Source: Clostridium sp. (GTDB lineage: Bacteria; Bacillota_I; Bacilli_A; RF39; UBA660). From it: a DNA stretch of 50,250 nt. The notes beneath the pieces were generated by a model, which was given only the letters and a program-made list of their open reading frames with translations, did not search any database and was not told where the DNA came from. Each line of letters begins with the position of its first letter. The first letter of the stretch is position 1. The position numbers and the translations under genes are program-made. The stretch covers positions 1-50,250 of the forward strand of contig JAMPDH010000009.1 of the NCBI GenBank assembly GCA_023665725.1, read 5' to 3'. Positions 8,760 to 17,609 of the stretch are shown here, piece after piece.

Positions 8760-9380
8760 CTATTTAACAAACTTCTTTGTTTTTATAGCAAACTCTATAC
8801 CATAATTTTCCTCAAAATTTTTTAAATATTGTCTTAAAAAATACACTTTATCTAGATTATTATCAAATACTAAATCAACAAATTCTAATACATTTTTTAA
8901 ATTTACATTATTATATAAATATTTATTACTTGAATATGAGATAAATTCATGTTTTAATTTATAATCTAAAAACTCTTCATCCATTAATTTTTCTCTTGAA
9001 GTAACTAACATTTTTGAAAATACATTTATATTATTTTGCCAAATTACTGGATTTATTGTAGCATTCTGGCTTCTAAATTCTATTGTATTTTTATCATAGT
9101 TTCCAAATATATCGCGAAATTTTACATTACAAAAATTTAAAGCGATATATCTTATTTTTTCAGTAAAACCATCATGCCTTTTTTTAATAATAACAGAGCA
9201 TTTAATATCTTTCATACTTGTTGCATAATTAATCATAGGTAATTTTTTATATAATTTTTTAGCTACTGGAGGTTCAAATTCAAACAAACGACTTCTACCA
9301 CTTATTTTATCTCCATATATAAATCTAAATAATACATTTTCATAAGCAATATATAGTTTTAAAAATTGTTTCCATAAATA
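8760..9380 (-). pseudogene. Amidoligase, N-terminally truncated remnant
   Basis: The frame is open from just after an in-frame TGA at 9381-9383, and contains the C-terminal part of a putative amidoligase: QFLKLYIAYENVLFR, FEFEPPVAKKLYKKLP and the diagnostic TIEFRSQNATINPVIWQNNI. The N-terminal catalytic half (with the FGVEIE-type motif) is absent, and no ATG exists in this frame before the conserved part. The only ATG with a ribosome binding site (9375, after GGTGAT) is out of frame and stops after 11 codons. A TTG at 9287 could still start a 175-residue product, but this would lack the catalytic half. I read it as a decayed gene. Confidence 0.65.
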
Positions 9381-9411
9381 TCACCTTATATATATTTAGA
9401 TTACAAAGCTT

Positions 9412-9681
9412 TTAACAACTATAAAATTCTTCTAAAATATTCATATCTTGACAAGCTAAAGTTAAAAAATTATTATTATATTTTTTATTTAAATTATTAA
9501 ATTTAGTTTTAAATTCTTCAATATCTAATATAAATAAATCTAAGTAATTTTCAACTAACTCATCACAATAATCACAACCATTTTGTTGCAGAAAATTAAT
9601 AATTTTATTTAAATTATCTATATTTATATTTTCTATTATACCTTTATCATATTTATCTAGTATTTCATCAATATCTATCAT
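9412..9681 (-). CDS. Unknown protein, 89 residues
   Basis: Not recognised. A small acidic, mainly helical protein beginning MIDIDEILDKYDKGIIENI, with a CDYCDE pair of cysteines in the middle and two more cysteines near the C-terminus (ACQDM, FYSC). Its start overlaps the stop of the upstream gene by one base (TAATG), so translation is probably coupled and the two products may work together. It is followed by the amidoligase remnant. Confidence 0.6.
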   Translation of the reverse strand: MIDIDEILDKYDKGIIENINIDNLNKIINFLQQNGCDYCDELVENYLDLFILDIEEFKTKFNNLNKKYNNNFLTLACQDMNILEEFYSC

Positions 9682-10211
9682 TATTTTATTTTCCCTTCTG
9701 ATATCCTATTTAAATTTTTTATATCAATATTATATTTTTCTTTTAAATGCTTTTTACTTGCATTTAATATTGGATTTAATTTTTGTTCACCATTACTATT
9801 TCTAACAACAAGATCAATATCATTATTAATTAAATATTCAATAAGATTTCTTAAATCACTTGTCGATTTTCTTAAGCAACAAATAGTTATATATTCACTA
9901 ATATTATATTCTTCAAATAACTTTATTCCATTTACAATATTTTTTGATGATAAAAGAAATATACTAGGAGTAAATAAATTTTTATATTTATTATTACTAA
10001 AACATAGAAGATTTAATTTTTCCTTTATACTTTGATAATTACTACACCATATAGTTGGCGTCAGTAAACCTGCAAATTTGGGATTATTCCATTCTTCCAT
10101 TTCCAAAACTTTTTTAACAAAGTTACTACTTCTTTTATATAGTTTGTCACTTTTCAAATATTCTTTTCCTCTTATTAATTCATCTATTATTAACTTTGAA
10201 CTATCATTCAT
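9681..10211 (-). CDS. Unknown helical-repeat protein, 176 residues
   Basis: Not recognised by name. Helical, with two segments of a similar pattern: NPKFAGLLTPTIWCSNYQSI near residue 43 and NNKYKNLFTPSIFLLSSKNI near residue 73, each followed by a Lys/Leu-rich helix. This gives an internal repeat of about 30 residues (K-F/Y-x-x-L-L/F-T-P-x-I). The end has KLNPILNASKKHLKEKY. It lies 18 bp after ogt ends, on the same strand, and overlaps the next small gene by one base. The repeat may be a superhelical binding surface; that is inference only. Confidence 0.6.
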   Translation of the reverse strand: MNDSSKLIIDELIRGKEYLKSDKLYKRSSNFVKKVLEMEEWNNPKFAGLLTPTIWCSNYQSIKEKLNLLCFSNNKYKNLFTPSIFLLSSKNIVNGIKLFEEYNISEYITICCLRKSTSDLRNLIEYLINNDIDLVVRNSNGEQKLNPILNASKKHLKEKYNIDIKNLNRISEGKIK

Positions 10212-10229
10212 ATTTTTTCCTCCATATTA

Positions 10230-10769
10230 TTATAAAGCTTTACCTTTTTTAGGTCTAAAAAATTTATCAACATCTACTTTTTCATGTCTTAATAATCCAA
10301 TCTTTACATCAAGTCCTCCACCATACCCTGTTAAACTTCCATTAGAACCAACTACTCTATGACATGGTACTATTATTGAAACTTTATTATAACCAACTGC
10401 ATGCCCAACAGCTTGACTAGACATATTTTTTAAACCATTTTCTTTTTTTATCTGTTCAGCAATTTGTTTATAAGTAACAATGTCTCCATAAGGAATCTTT
10501 TTTAATATATTCCAAACCTTATTACTAAAATCAGTTCCAATAAGCTTAATAGGAACTTCATTTAAATTAGGTTTTTCTCCATTAAAATATCTATCTAACC
10601 ATTTTTTAGTAATATTAAATATTTCTAATTCATCATTAATTTGTTCTTTTAAAACATTTCTAAGTTCTAAAAATCTAGATGTTGTAAACCATAATCCAGT
10701 TAAATATTTACCATCACTTGTTAATATTATTTTACCAACAGGTGATGAATATAAACTTTTATATTCCAT
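10230..10769 (-). CDS. ogt: Methylated-DNA--protein-cysteine methyltransferase
   Basis: 179 residues, usual length for Ogt. The C-terminal domain has the acceptor motif IIVPCHRVVG, with the cysteine that takes the methyl group from O6-methylguanine, followed by GSLTGYGGGLDVKIGLLRHE. Before it lie IPYGDIVTYKQIAEQI and QAVGHAVGYN, the DNA-binding part. It is a suicidal direct-reversal repair protein acting on alkylated DNA. It lies three bases from the 3-methyladenine glycosylase gene, so the two major alkylation repair activities are in one transcript. Confidence 0.95.
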   Translation of the reverse strand: MEYKSLYSSPVGKIILTSDGKYLTGLWFTTSRFLELRNVLKEQINDELEIFNITKKWLDRYFNGEKPNLNEVPIKLIGTDFSNKVWNILKKIPYGDIVTYKQIAEQIKKENGLKNMSSQAVGHAVGYNKVSIIVPCHRVVGSNGSLTGYGGGLDVKIGLLRHEKVDVDKFFRPKKGKAL

Positions 10770-10772
10770 TTT

Positions 10773-11315
10773 TTAATCTCCTTTATATAAATAGCAGTTT
10801 CTATCATGCGAATTTATAACACCTATTGCTTGAAGATAAGAATAAATAATTATAGAACCAACAAATTTCATACCCCTATTAATCAAATCTTTTGATATAG
10901 TATCTGATAATATAGATGTAGTTTTATCACACTCATAAATAATTTTACCATTTGTAAAATGCCATATATAATTAGAAAATGTTCCATATTCATTTTGAAT
11001 ATTTTTAAATATTTTAGCATTTTCTATCGATGCATTTATTTTTAATTTATTTCTTATAATACCTTTATTATTATATAAAATTTGTAATTTATCTTCATTA
11101 TAATTAATTACTTTTTCTATATCAAAATTATCATATATAGCTCTAAAATTTTCTCTTTTATTTAAAATACATTCCCATGAAAGTCCTGCTTGAAATGACT
11201 CTAAAATTAAAAGTTCAAATAATTTTTTATCATCATAAGTAGGTACTCCCCACTCTTCATCATGATATTTTAAATAAAGTTTATTTTTATCATTTACCCA
11301 TTTACATCTATCCAT
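10773..11315 (-). CDS. tag: DNA-3-methyladenine glycosylase I
   Basis: 180 residues. Starts MDRCKWVNDKNKLYLKYHDEEWGVP, with the zinc-ligand Cys4 and His18. It contains LILESFQAGLSWECILNKRE, which holds the purine-binding pocket, and ends with NSHDRNCYLYKG, which supplies the last His and Cys of the zinc site. The enzyme removes 3-methyladenine from DNA to start base excision repair. The ribosome binding site is weak (AGAAAG). The next gene, ogt, starts three bases after its stop. Confidence 0.95.
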   Translation of the reverse strand: MDRCKWVNDKNKLYLKYHDEEWGVPTYDDKKLFELLILESFQAGLSWECILNKRENFRAIYDNFDIEKVINYNEDKLQILYNNKGIIRNKLKINASIENAKIFKNIQNEYGTFSNYIWHFTNGKIIYECDKTTSILSDTISKDLINRGMKFVGSIIIYSYLQAIGVINSHDRNCYLYKGD

Positions 11316-11350
11316 TATAATTCATTCTTTCTAAGCATATTTAAAATATT

Positions 11351-12016
11351 TTATTTTTCTGTATATTTATGACTTATTTCTATATAACTAACTATTTCCT
11401 TAGTTTCTACTTTTTCATCTAAAATAATTGTAATCCAATTATTTTTATTCATATGGTAAGCCTTATAAAATCCATTTTTATTAAGTAATTCTTTTATTTT
11501 ATCTTGAGGTAATTTAACATTTAATATTTCTACTTTACCATTACCAGAATCTATTTTACTTTTATCAATTTCCATAATTAACCCATACCACTTGCCATTA
11601 CTGGGATTTCTAAAAACAGCGCCTTCTGGCGATTTTTTCCATAAAAATTCTGGAGCATCTTTATATTTATCAATAATTATATTTGTAATTTCATTTGCTT
11701 GATTTGTTGTAAAATATTTTTTATTAAAACAATTATCTCTTATATCTACTAAAAGTTTTTCATATTCTAAACGAATAGAATTAACAAATTCACCATTTTG
11801 ACTTTCTACCCTAAAATTTGTATATTCAAAATCATCATTTAAATCATATATCTTTCCTATAACATTATTTTCTTCAATACATAAATCTACTCTAAAACTA
11901 TCATTCATAATATTTTTTGAATAAATATATTTATTATCTATTTTAGTAAATCCATATTCTAATAGTTTGTTTATATCTACACCATATCTTTTAAAAACTT
12001 TACTTTCTATATTCAT
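11351..12016 (-). CDS. MmcQ/YjbR family protein
   Basis: 221 residues starting behind AGAGGT. The C-terminal half is a MmcQ/YjbR-type (CyaY-fold, double-wing DNA-binding-like) domain: PEFLWKKSPEGAVFRNPSNGKWYGLIM, then LNVKLPQDKIKELLNKNGFYKAYHMNKNNW. The N-terminal 90 residues form a second, less conserved part typical of longer family members. The molecular function is not established. It lies 34 bp upstream of tag, in a run of repair and nucleic-acid-related genes. Confidence 0.8.
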   Translation of the reverse strand: MNIESKVFKRYGVDINKLLEYGFTKIDNKYIYSKNIMNDSFRVDLCIEENNVIGKIYDLNDDFEYTNFRVESQNGEFVNSIRLEYEKLLVDIRDNCFNKKYFTTNQANEITNIIIDKYKDAPEFLWKKSPEGAVFRNPSNGKWYGLIMEIDKSKIDSGNGKVEILNVKLPQDKIKELLNKNGFYKAYHMNKNNWITIILDEKVETKEIVSYIEISHKYTEK

Positions 12017-12030
12017 AACTACCTCTATAT

Positions 12031-12423
12031 TTAATCTGATTCATTATAATCCCAAAGACCAAGTTTACCATTAATATATATTGGATTTATTTTTTTTATA
12101 TTTTCCAATTTAAAACCATATCCATCAAAGTCTTTAGATTTTAAAACACCTTTATAAACTATTGGATTAATTTCTTTTAACTTTTTTCTTAACTCATCAT
12201 TAACTTTTACACAATCTGTAATATCCACCTGTGCGATTATTTGCCCACTATGATACTTTAAATTTAAATATTTAAATCTATCCATTGCTTCTTTATCTAT
12301 GCCTTTACCAGCATGAATTAAAAGTTTCCCTCTATATTTTGTTTTCCATGTTCTAAATTCATATTCTTTTAAACCTTCTGCTATTAAAGTTGCCCATGGT
12401 TCTTTAATTGTTATTACTTTCAT
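12031..12423 (-). CDS. ASCH-domain protein
   Basis: 130 residues. MKVITIKEPWATLIAEGLKEYEFRTW followed by YRGKLLIHAGKGI is the classic ASCH/PUA-like start, with the KEPWA motif and the E-x-R-T-W nucleic-acid-binding turn. It ends in GKLGLWDY. ASCH domains bind RNA or modified nucleosides; some hydrolyse N4-acetylcytidine. Located between the DUF1848 gene and the MmcQ gene with gaps of 20 bp or less, hence probably one operon. Confidence 0.85.
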   Translation of the reverse strand: MKVITIKEPWATLIAEGLKEYEFRTWKTKYRGKLLIHAGKGIDKEAMDRFKYLNLKYHSGQIIAQVDITDCVKVNDELRKKLKEINPIVYKGVLKSKDFDGYGFKLENIKKINPIYINGKLGLWDYNESD

Positions 12424-12443
12424 AATATCCCACCTACTGATTT

Positions 12444-13325
12444 TTATATTTTTCTTACCTTAATTATATCATCATTAGATAATTTTCCTATTAATAAAGA
12501 TGAATTTTTATCATAATTTTTAAGATTAGATAATACTTTATTTTCATCAAAATTTGCATAACAATATTTACAAAAATGTGGACAGGTATTATAAACTCCT
12601 ATATCTACCATCTCAACACAACTACATTTTCTAGCACCCCAATTTTTAAAACCAGTTTTTTTAGTCATTTTAAATACCATTTCATGTGACAAACATTCGC
12701 TCTTTTTAAATCCATATTCAACTAAATTTCTATTCTCAAAACAAGTTTGAACTGTCATGCCATTACTTTTAGCTGATTTACTAAAAGATTTGCCTATTGT
12801 TTCATAATCTAGTTGCATAAATTCTCTATAATTTAATATATTTTTATTTTTTTTAACATTCTTATACTCATCTAAAAAAGATACTATAAAATATTTTACA
12901 TAACCATTAAGAAGCTTACATAATTTATCAAATGATTTAACATGATATTCTAAATTATATTTATCACTTAAAAATATTGGGTCATATCTTACATATAAAT
13001 TATCAATTCCTATGATAGAAGATAATTTTTTTATTGCTTCTATTATTTTCCCTTTAGGGGGAATATTTGGCTCAATATCTTTTTTATAAGGTGTTAAAGT
13101 AACATGAAATATAATAGGCTTATCTATTTCTTTTATTTTATCTAATATAGGAATTGGATTTTTAGTACAAAACATAATTAAATCTACATCATCAAAATTT
13201 ATTCTACTTACTAATCTTTGATTAAATGGATTTCTAACATCAATAAAGCCTTCTTTATATCTATTCATAAACCAATCTGAATAGAATGCAACTACATCAG
13301 TTCTTCCACTTACATTTAATACCAT
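12444..13325 (-). CDS. DUF1848 family protein (SPL-like radical-SAM-type)
   Basis: 293 residues. The N-terminus VLNVSGRTDVVAFYSDWFMNR and the C-terminal cysteine cluster CSCVEMVDIGVYNTCPHFCKYCYAN identify DUF1848. The CPHFCKYCYA motif is a C-x3-C-x2-C arrangement like that of radical SAM enzymes, but located at the C-terminus, as is normal for this family. A distant relation to spore photoproduct lyase has been noted for the family; the substrate is unknown. It is the first gene of a run of five, ending with ogt, concerned with DNA or nucleoside damage. Confidence 0.85.
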   Translation of the reverse strand: MVLNVSGRTDVVAFYSDWFMNRYKEGFIDVRNPFNQRLVSRINFDDVDLIMFCTKNPIPILDKIKEIDKPIIFHVTLTPYKKDIEPNIPPKGKIIEAIKKLSSIIGIDNLYVRYDPIFLSDKYNLEYHVKSFDKLCKLLNGYVKYFIVSFLDEYKNVKKNKNILNYREFMQLDYETIGKSFSKSAKSNGMTVQTCFENRNLVEYGFKKSECLSHEMVFKMTKKTGFKNWGARKCSCVEMVDIGVYNTCPHFCKYCYANFDENKVLSNLKNYDKNSSLLIGKLSNDDIIKVRKI

Positions 13326-13389
13326 ACTTATTACTTCCTAGCATATTACATTTAAATTGCAATTATTTTAAAAAAAATTAGATTAAATT

Positions 13390-13963
13390 TTATAATTCTT
13401 CTTTAGTTAATCCAGTTATTTTAGATATTGTTTTTAAATCAAAATTTTCTTTTTTCATTTTTTCAGCAGTTTCTACTATTCCTTCAATTATTCCTTCTTT
13501 AAATGCTTTTTCTTTTGCTTCACTTATCTCACCATTTTTTAAAGCTAAAGCATCTTGTTCATAATCAAAATAATTTAATATTTCTTCATCTTCGCTTAAA
13601 TCTTCCATTGTTTCTTTAATATCTTTTATCATCTTTTCTTCCATTTCTATTTCCCTAATATTTTTATTAAATTCTGCTTTTTTTCCTGCATCATTAATGA
13701 TCCTATTTTTATTATTTCTTGCTCTTCTTTTGTATATTTTTTTACACATTCAGTATAACAAATCTCCCTACATTTTTCAATATCTATTATATTTGTAACT
13801 TTTAAGTTAACTTATAACTAGTTTCATCTACTAAATAAAATTTAGTTATTAAATCATTCAAATTTAAACTAAATCTGTATTACAAGCATTATTTCACTAT
13901 AATATTGTTTTCTTACATCACTACTTATATACAACATAAATCTTAAAAATCCTTTTGTATCAA
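13390..13963 (-). pseudogene. Rpn-family recombination-promoting nuclease, decayed
   Basis: Pieces of the C-terminal half of a PD-(D/E)XK Rpn/transposase-type protein appear in different frames. YISSDVRKQYYSEIMLV lies near 13900-13950 and then hits stops. EKCREICYTECVKKYTKEEQ lies near 13720-13780. AEFNKNIREIEMEEKM, SEDEEILNYFDYEQDALALK and FDLKTISKITGLTKEEL are read in the frame ending at 13390. The switch between the last two frames is at a run of seven T (13678-13684). Several stops and the missing nuclease half show it is not a single sequencing slip. The family is spread as multicopy mobile-like genes. Confidence 0.75.
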
Positions 13964-13990
13964 AAAAATAACTAGATTAATTTAATCTAA
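13962..13990 (-). terminator. Terminator after murC
   Basis: TAGATTA and TAATCTA (13973-13989) form a seven-base stem with a 3-nt loop. On the minus strand it is followed by GTTATTTTTTT. It ends the uvrC-pseudopilin-mutL-murC run and separates it from the Rpn remnant. Confidence 0.75.
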
Positions 13991-15313
13991 TTATTCAATA
14001 CCTAATTTTTCTTTTAATAACTTTTCATAAGTATCCTTTAACAAATAAATTTCCTTACTACTCATAAAAAGTATAACAGCATTTTCATACTCTAGTAATT
14101 TTTCTTCCATGCCTTGTTCTATATATTCTGCACCTTCTACATTATCAATTATAGTATAAGGAGTAATACCTGGATAGTCATTAGGATCTTCCCTATCATA
14201 ATTTATATCCATAACATAAGCTTTATCAGCAATAGACAATGCTTTAACAAATTCATCTTTAAAATCCGCTACCCTTGAAAAAGTATGAGGTTTAAAAACT
14301 GCAATTATTTTTTTATTTGGATATTTTTGTCTAGCAGCTTTTATAGTAACTTTAAGTTCAGTTGGATGATGTGCATAATCATCAACTAATACCATATCAC
14401 CAATAAATTCTTCCTTAAATCTTCTTTTAGCACCTTCAAAACTTTCTAAAGATTTAGCCACCTCTTTAGCATTCATTCTTTCATAATGACAAACAGCAAT
14501 TACAGCCAATGCATTTAAAAGCATATGCTTACCAAACAAAGGCAATTCAAAATGACCATAAAATTCATCTTCAATAAATACATCAAAACTAGTTCCGTCA
14601 TTTCTATAATCTATATTTTTTGCCTGTATATCATTTTCATCATTTATTCCATAATAATATATTTGCTTATTCATATTTAAAGTATGAGTATATTGATCAT
14701 CACCACATGCTATTACCATTTTTTTAGCTTTATTTGCAAAAGTATTATAAGCATCAATTATATCATCTATTCCCTTAAAGTAATCTAAATGATCTAACTC
14801 TATATTAGTTATAATTACATACTCGGGCTCATAATTTAAAAAATTACGTCTATATTCACATGATTCTAATACAAAATTTTCACTATCCTTAACAGCTTTA
14901 CCCGTTCCATCTCCAATTATATAACTACAATTAGATATATCAGTTAAAACTTTACTTAACATTGCCGTTGTTGTAGTTTTACCATGACATCCAGAAATAC
15001 AAATAGTTTTAAACATCTTTGTGAGTTTACCAAGCATTTGTTCATATTCATATGTTACAAGTCCCATCTCATTAGCTTTAACAAGTTCAGGATGGGTAGA
15101 TCTAATAGCAGGAGAATAAACAACTATAGTATTCATATCTATAGAATTATTTTTGTCAGTATATATTTTTATTCCTCTTTCAATCAAACTATCCTCAGTA
15201 AATCTATGTTCTTTAGCATCATCATAGCCAATTACTTCATAACCTAAATCATTTAAGAAAAGCGCTAAAGCACTCATCCCAGCACCCTTTACTCCTATTA
15301 AATAATATTTCAT
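13991..15313 (-). CDS. murC: UDP-N-acetylmuramate--L-alanine ligase
   Basis: 440 residues, normal for MurC. Adds the first amino acid (L-alanine) to UDP-MurNAc in the cytoplasm. Seen: nucleotide loop IGVKGAGMSALALFLNDLG at the start, ATP loop SGCHGKTTTTAML near residue 110, ITNIELDHLDYF, and DDYAHHPTEL near 290. It lies 53 bp downstream of mutL, away from the murG/murB/fts cluster; split murC positions are common in Bacilli. Start ATG 15313 has AGGAAGTG upstream. Confidence 0.96.
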   Translation of the reverse strand: MKYYLIGVKGAGMSALALFLNDLGYEVIGYDDAKEHRFTEDSLIERGIKIYTDKNNSIDMNTIVVYSPAIRSTHPELVKANEMGLVTYEYEQMLGKLTKMFKTICISGCHGKTTTTAMLSKVLTDISNCSYIIGDGTGKAVKDSENFVLESCEYRRNFLNYEPEYVIITNIELDHLDYFKGIDDIIDAYNTFANKAKKMVIACGDDQYTHTLNMNKQIYYYGINDENDIQAKNIDYRNDGTSFDVFIEDEFYGHFELPLFGKHMLLNALAVIAVCHYERMNAKEVAKSLESFEGAKRRFKEEFIGDMVLVDDYAHHPTELKVTIKAARQKYPNKKIIAVFKPHTFSRVADFKDEFVKALSIADKAYVMDINYDREDPNDYPGITPYTIIDNVEGAEYIEQGMEEKLLEYENAVILFMSSKEIYLLKDTYEKLLKEKLGIE

Positions 15314-15366
15314 ATGTTCACTTCCTATTTTTATTTTATGCTAATAAATAAATATTAACAACCATA

Positions 15367-17175
15367 TCAAAATCCACTTCTTTTAAATAATTTTTCTAAA
15401 TCATAATTGGAATAATAAATTATAGTTGGCCTACCATGTGGACAATTAAAAGGATTTTTACAATGCCTTAAATCATTTATTAAATTTTCCATTTCTTCCA
15501 TTGTAATATTCATATTCGCTTTAATTGCTTTTTTACAACTTAACATTGTAGCCGCCTTTTCATTAAATTTTGTAATAGAAAAATCTTTATTACATAATAT
15601 AACTATTTCTAATATTTTTCTTACCTGCTCCTCTTCAAATCCTTCTTTAAGCCATGCAGGATGCGATTTAACTATTAAAGAATTAATTCCAAACGTTTCT
15701 ATATCAAAACCTAAACTTTTTAAAAAATCAAATCTTTCTTTTAAAATTATAAATTCATTTGCAGAAAACTCTAAAGTGATTGGTACTAACATGCTTATTG
15801 AATTGCCATCAGGATTACCAAGTTTTTCTTTATACATTTCATAATTTACTCTTTCTTTAGCAGCATGTTGATCAATAATATACATTCCCTCATCATTTTG
15901 ACATATTATATATGTTCCATGCACAAGACCTACTGGATATAATTCGGGAAGTCTTTTTTCTGATTCTTCTATTTCATTACTTATTTCTTCATTTTCTAAA
16001 ATTTCACCATCTTTAATTAAATCTTTATTTAAAACAAGAGGTTGTTCTTCCACGTCAACTTTTTCTTTAAATATAGATTTATCTGTATTATAACTTATTT
16101 TATTTTCGCCTATTCTATCTAAATCCAATTTAATTTCTTCATAAACTTTTTTAGGAGTTTCTAAACTATTTACTTCTACATGTGGTATTAAATTTCTTTT
16201 ATAAAGTTTATCTTTAATCATTTTTTCTATTAAAGAATTTAATTCCTCTAATTTAGAAAACTTAATATCCATTTTAGTTGGATGTATATTTACATCAACT
16301 AATATTGGATCAACTGTTATATTTAAAATAGCTATAGGATATCTTGTATCTGGTTTAAGTGAATGATAACTATCATTTATAGTTCTATTTAATTCTACAT
16401 TCCTAACAATCCTATTATTTACTAAAGTTATCATATTATTTCTGCTAGTACGATGTACCTCAGGTAAACTTATATACCCTTCTATAGCATAATCAGAATT
16501 TTCTATTGACACAGGTAACATTTTTTTAGCAACCTCTACCCCATATACATCCTTTATAGTTTTAAGTAAATTATTAGAACCATCTGTTGATAATATAACA
16601 TTACCATTATTTTTAAGTAAAAATCTTATATCGGGCCTAGAAAGCGCTAATTTATTTATATATTCTGTTACATTAGCAAGTTCTGTATATAAACTTTTTA
16701 AATGTTTTAAACGGGCTGGTGTATTATAAAATAAGTCATTAACACAAATTGTTGTACCACGTTTTGCATCTGAGGAAGATACCTCTAATATTTTTCCACC
16801 ATTTATTTTAACTAATGTTCCAATATCCCCTGTAGATGTTTTTAAAGTTATGTTACTTACACTACTAATTGCTGCAAGAGCTTCTCCTCTAAAACCAAGA
16901 GTTTCTATATGATATAAATCATCCTCATCTTTTATCTTACTCGTAGCATGTCTAGAAAATGCTAAAACAGCATCATCTTCTTCCATTCCTTTACCATTAT
17001 CTATTACTTTTATTTCCTTAGTACCAGCATCTATAAGTTCAACACTTATTTCTGTAGATAATGCATCTATACTATTTTCTACTAATTCTTTTACAACTGA
17101 TGAACATCTTTCTACTACTTCTCCTGCTGCAATTTTATTTGCAAGAAGCTCATCCATTACTTTTATTATAGCCAT
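15367..17175 (-). CDS. mutL: DNA mismatch repair protein MutL
   Basis: 602 residues. The N-terminal GHKL ATPase has VKELVENSIDA, DNGKGM and LGFRGEALAAIS. The C-terminal domain carries the endonuclease motif DQHAAKERVNYE near residue 440, with ACKKAIKAN and CPHGRPT near the end, so it should nick DNA as in Bacillus-type methyl-independent mismatch repair. The usual proline after GEVVER is replaced here (ERCSS). The start lies just after the pseudopilin stop (3-bp gap) behind AGGTGA that overlaps that gene's end. mutS is not in the window. Confidence 0.96.
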   Translation of the reverse strand: MAIIKVMDELLANKIAAGEVVERCSSVVKELVENSIDALSTEISVELIDAGTKEIKVIDNGKGMEEDDAVLAFSRHATSKIKDEDDLYHIETLGFRGEALAAISSVSNITLKTSTGDIGTLVKINGGKILEVSSSDAKRGTTICVNDLFYNTPARLKHLKSLYTELANVTEYINKLALSRPDIRFLLKNNGNVILSTDGSNNLLKTIKDVYGVEVAKKMLPVSIENSDYAIEGYISLPEVHRTSRNNMITLVNNRIVRNVELNRTINDSYHSLKPDTRYPIAILNITVDPILVDVNIHPTKMDIKFSKLEELNSLIEKMIKDKLYKRNLIPHVEVNSLETPKKVYEEIKLDLDRIGENKISYNTDKSIFKEKVDVEEQPLVLNKDLIKDGEILENEEISNEIEESEKRLPELYPVGLVHGTYIICQNDEGMYIIDQHAAKERVNYEMYKEKLGNPDGNSISMLVPITLEFSANEFIILKERFDFLKSLGFDIETFGINSLIVKSHPAWLKEGFEEEQVRKILEIVILCNKDFSITKFNEKAATMLSCKKAIKANMNITMEEMENLINDLRHCKNPFNCPHGRPTIIYYSNYDLEKLFKRSGF

Positions 17176-17178
17176 TTT

Positions 17179-17556
17179 TTATTCACCTGTACATGAATTT
17201 TCTATATATTCGTAATTATACTGTTTACATGTTTCACTTGAACATTTAATACGTATACAACCATTCATTACCTCTCCATTAATTGGATTTATTATATCAC
17301 CTTTTTCAAAACTTCCACTTTTCTTTAAATCCTCAAGTGAAAGTTCATATACTTCATCCGGATTTGTAGGTAAAACACCTATATTTTCAACTTCCCAATT
17401 TTGCTTAGCAGCTGAAATTATATTGTTAACTTGTATTTTGTATGCTTGTTCCTCTGCTGTTTTTGTTGTATCATCAAAATTAATATATACTATTAAAGCT
17501 ATCATTCCTATTAGAATTATTACAACCATTAGTTCTATTAAAGTAAAACCTTTCAT
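17179..17556 (-). CDS. Type IV pilin-like pseudopilin A
   Basis: 125 residues. MKGFTLIELMVVIILIGMIA is a perfect class III (prepilin) signal: cleavage by prepilin peptidase after Gly3, then Phe, Glu at +5 and a hydrophobic helix. The C-terminal half (ELSLEDLKKSGSF, PINGEVMNGCIRI, two later cysteines) is clearly related to the second pseudopilin at 41265. No other secretion or competence gene is nearby; instead it is the middle member of uvrC-pilin-mutL. It may be part of a DNA-uptake or minor-pilus apparatus encoded elsewhere. Confidence 0.88.
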   Translation of the reverse strand: MKGFTLIELMVVIILIGMIALIVYINFDDTTKTAEEQAYKIQVNNIISAAKQNWEVENIGVLPTNPDEVYELSLEDLKKSGSFEKGDIINPINGEVMNGCIRIKCSSETCKQYNYEYIENSCTGE

Positions 17557-17609
17557 AAGTAACCTCCATTATAATTTTAACACTATTTATATAATTTAAC
17601 TATACTTTT

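Noticed and set aside
13390-13749. Intact 119-residue gene
   Set aside because: Its first 23 residues are an out-of-frame reading of a conserved Rpn segment, so it is part of a pseudogene.
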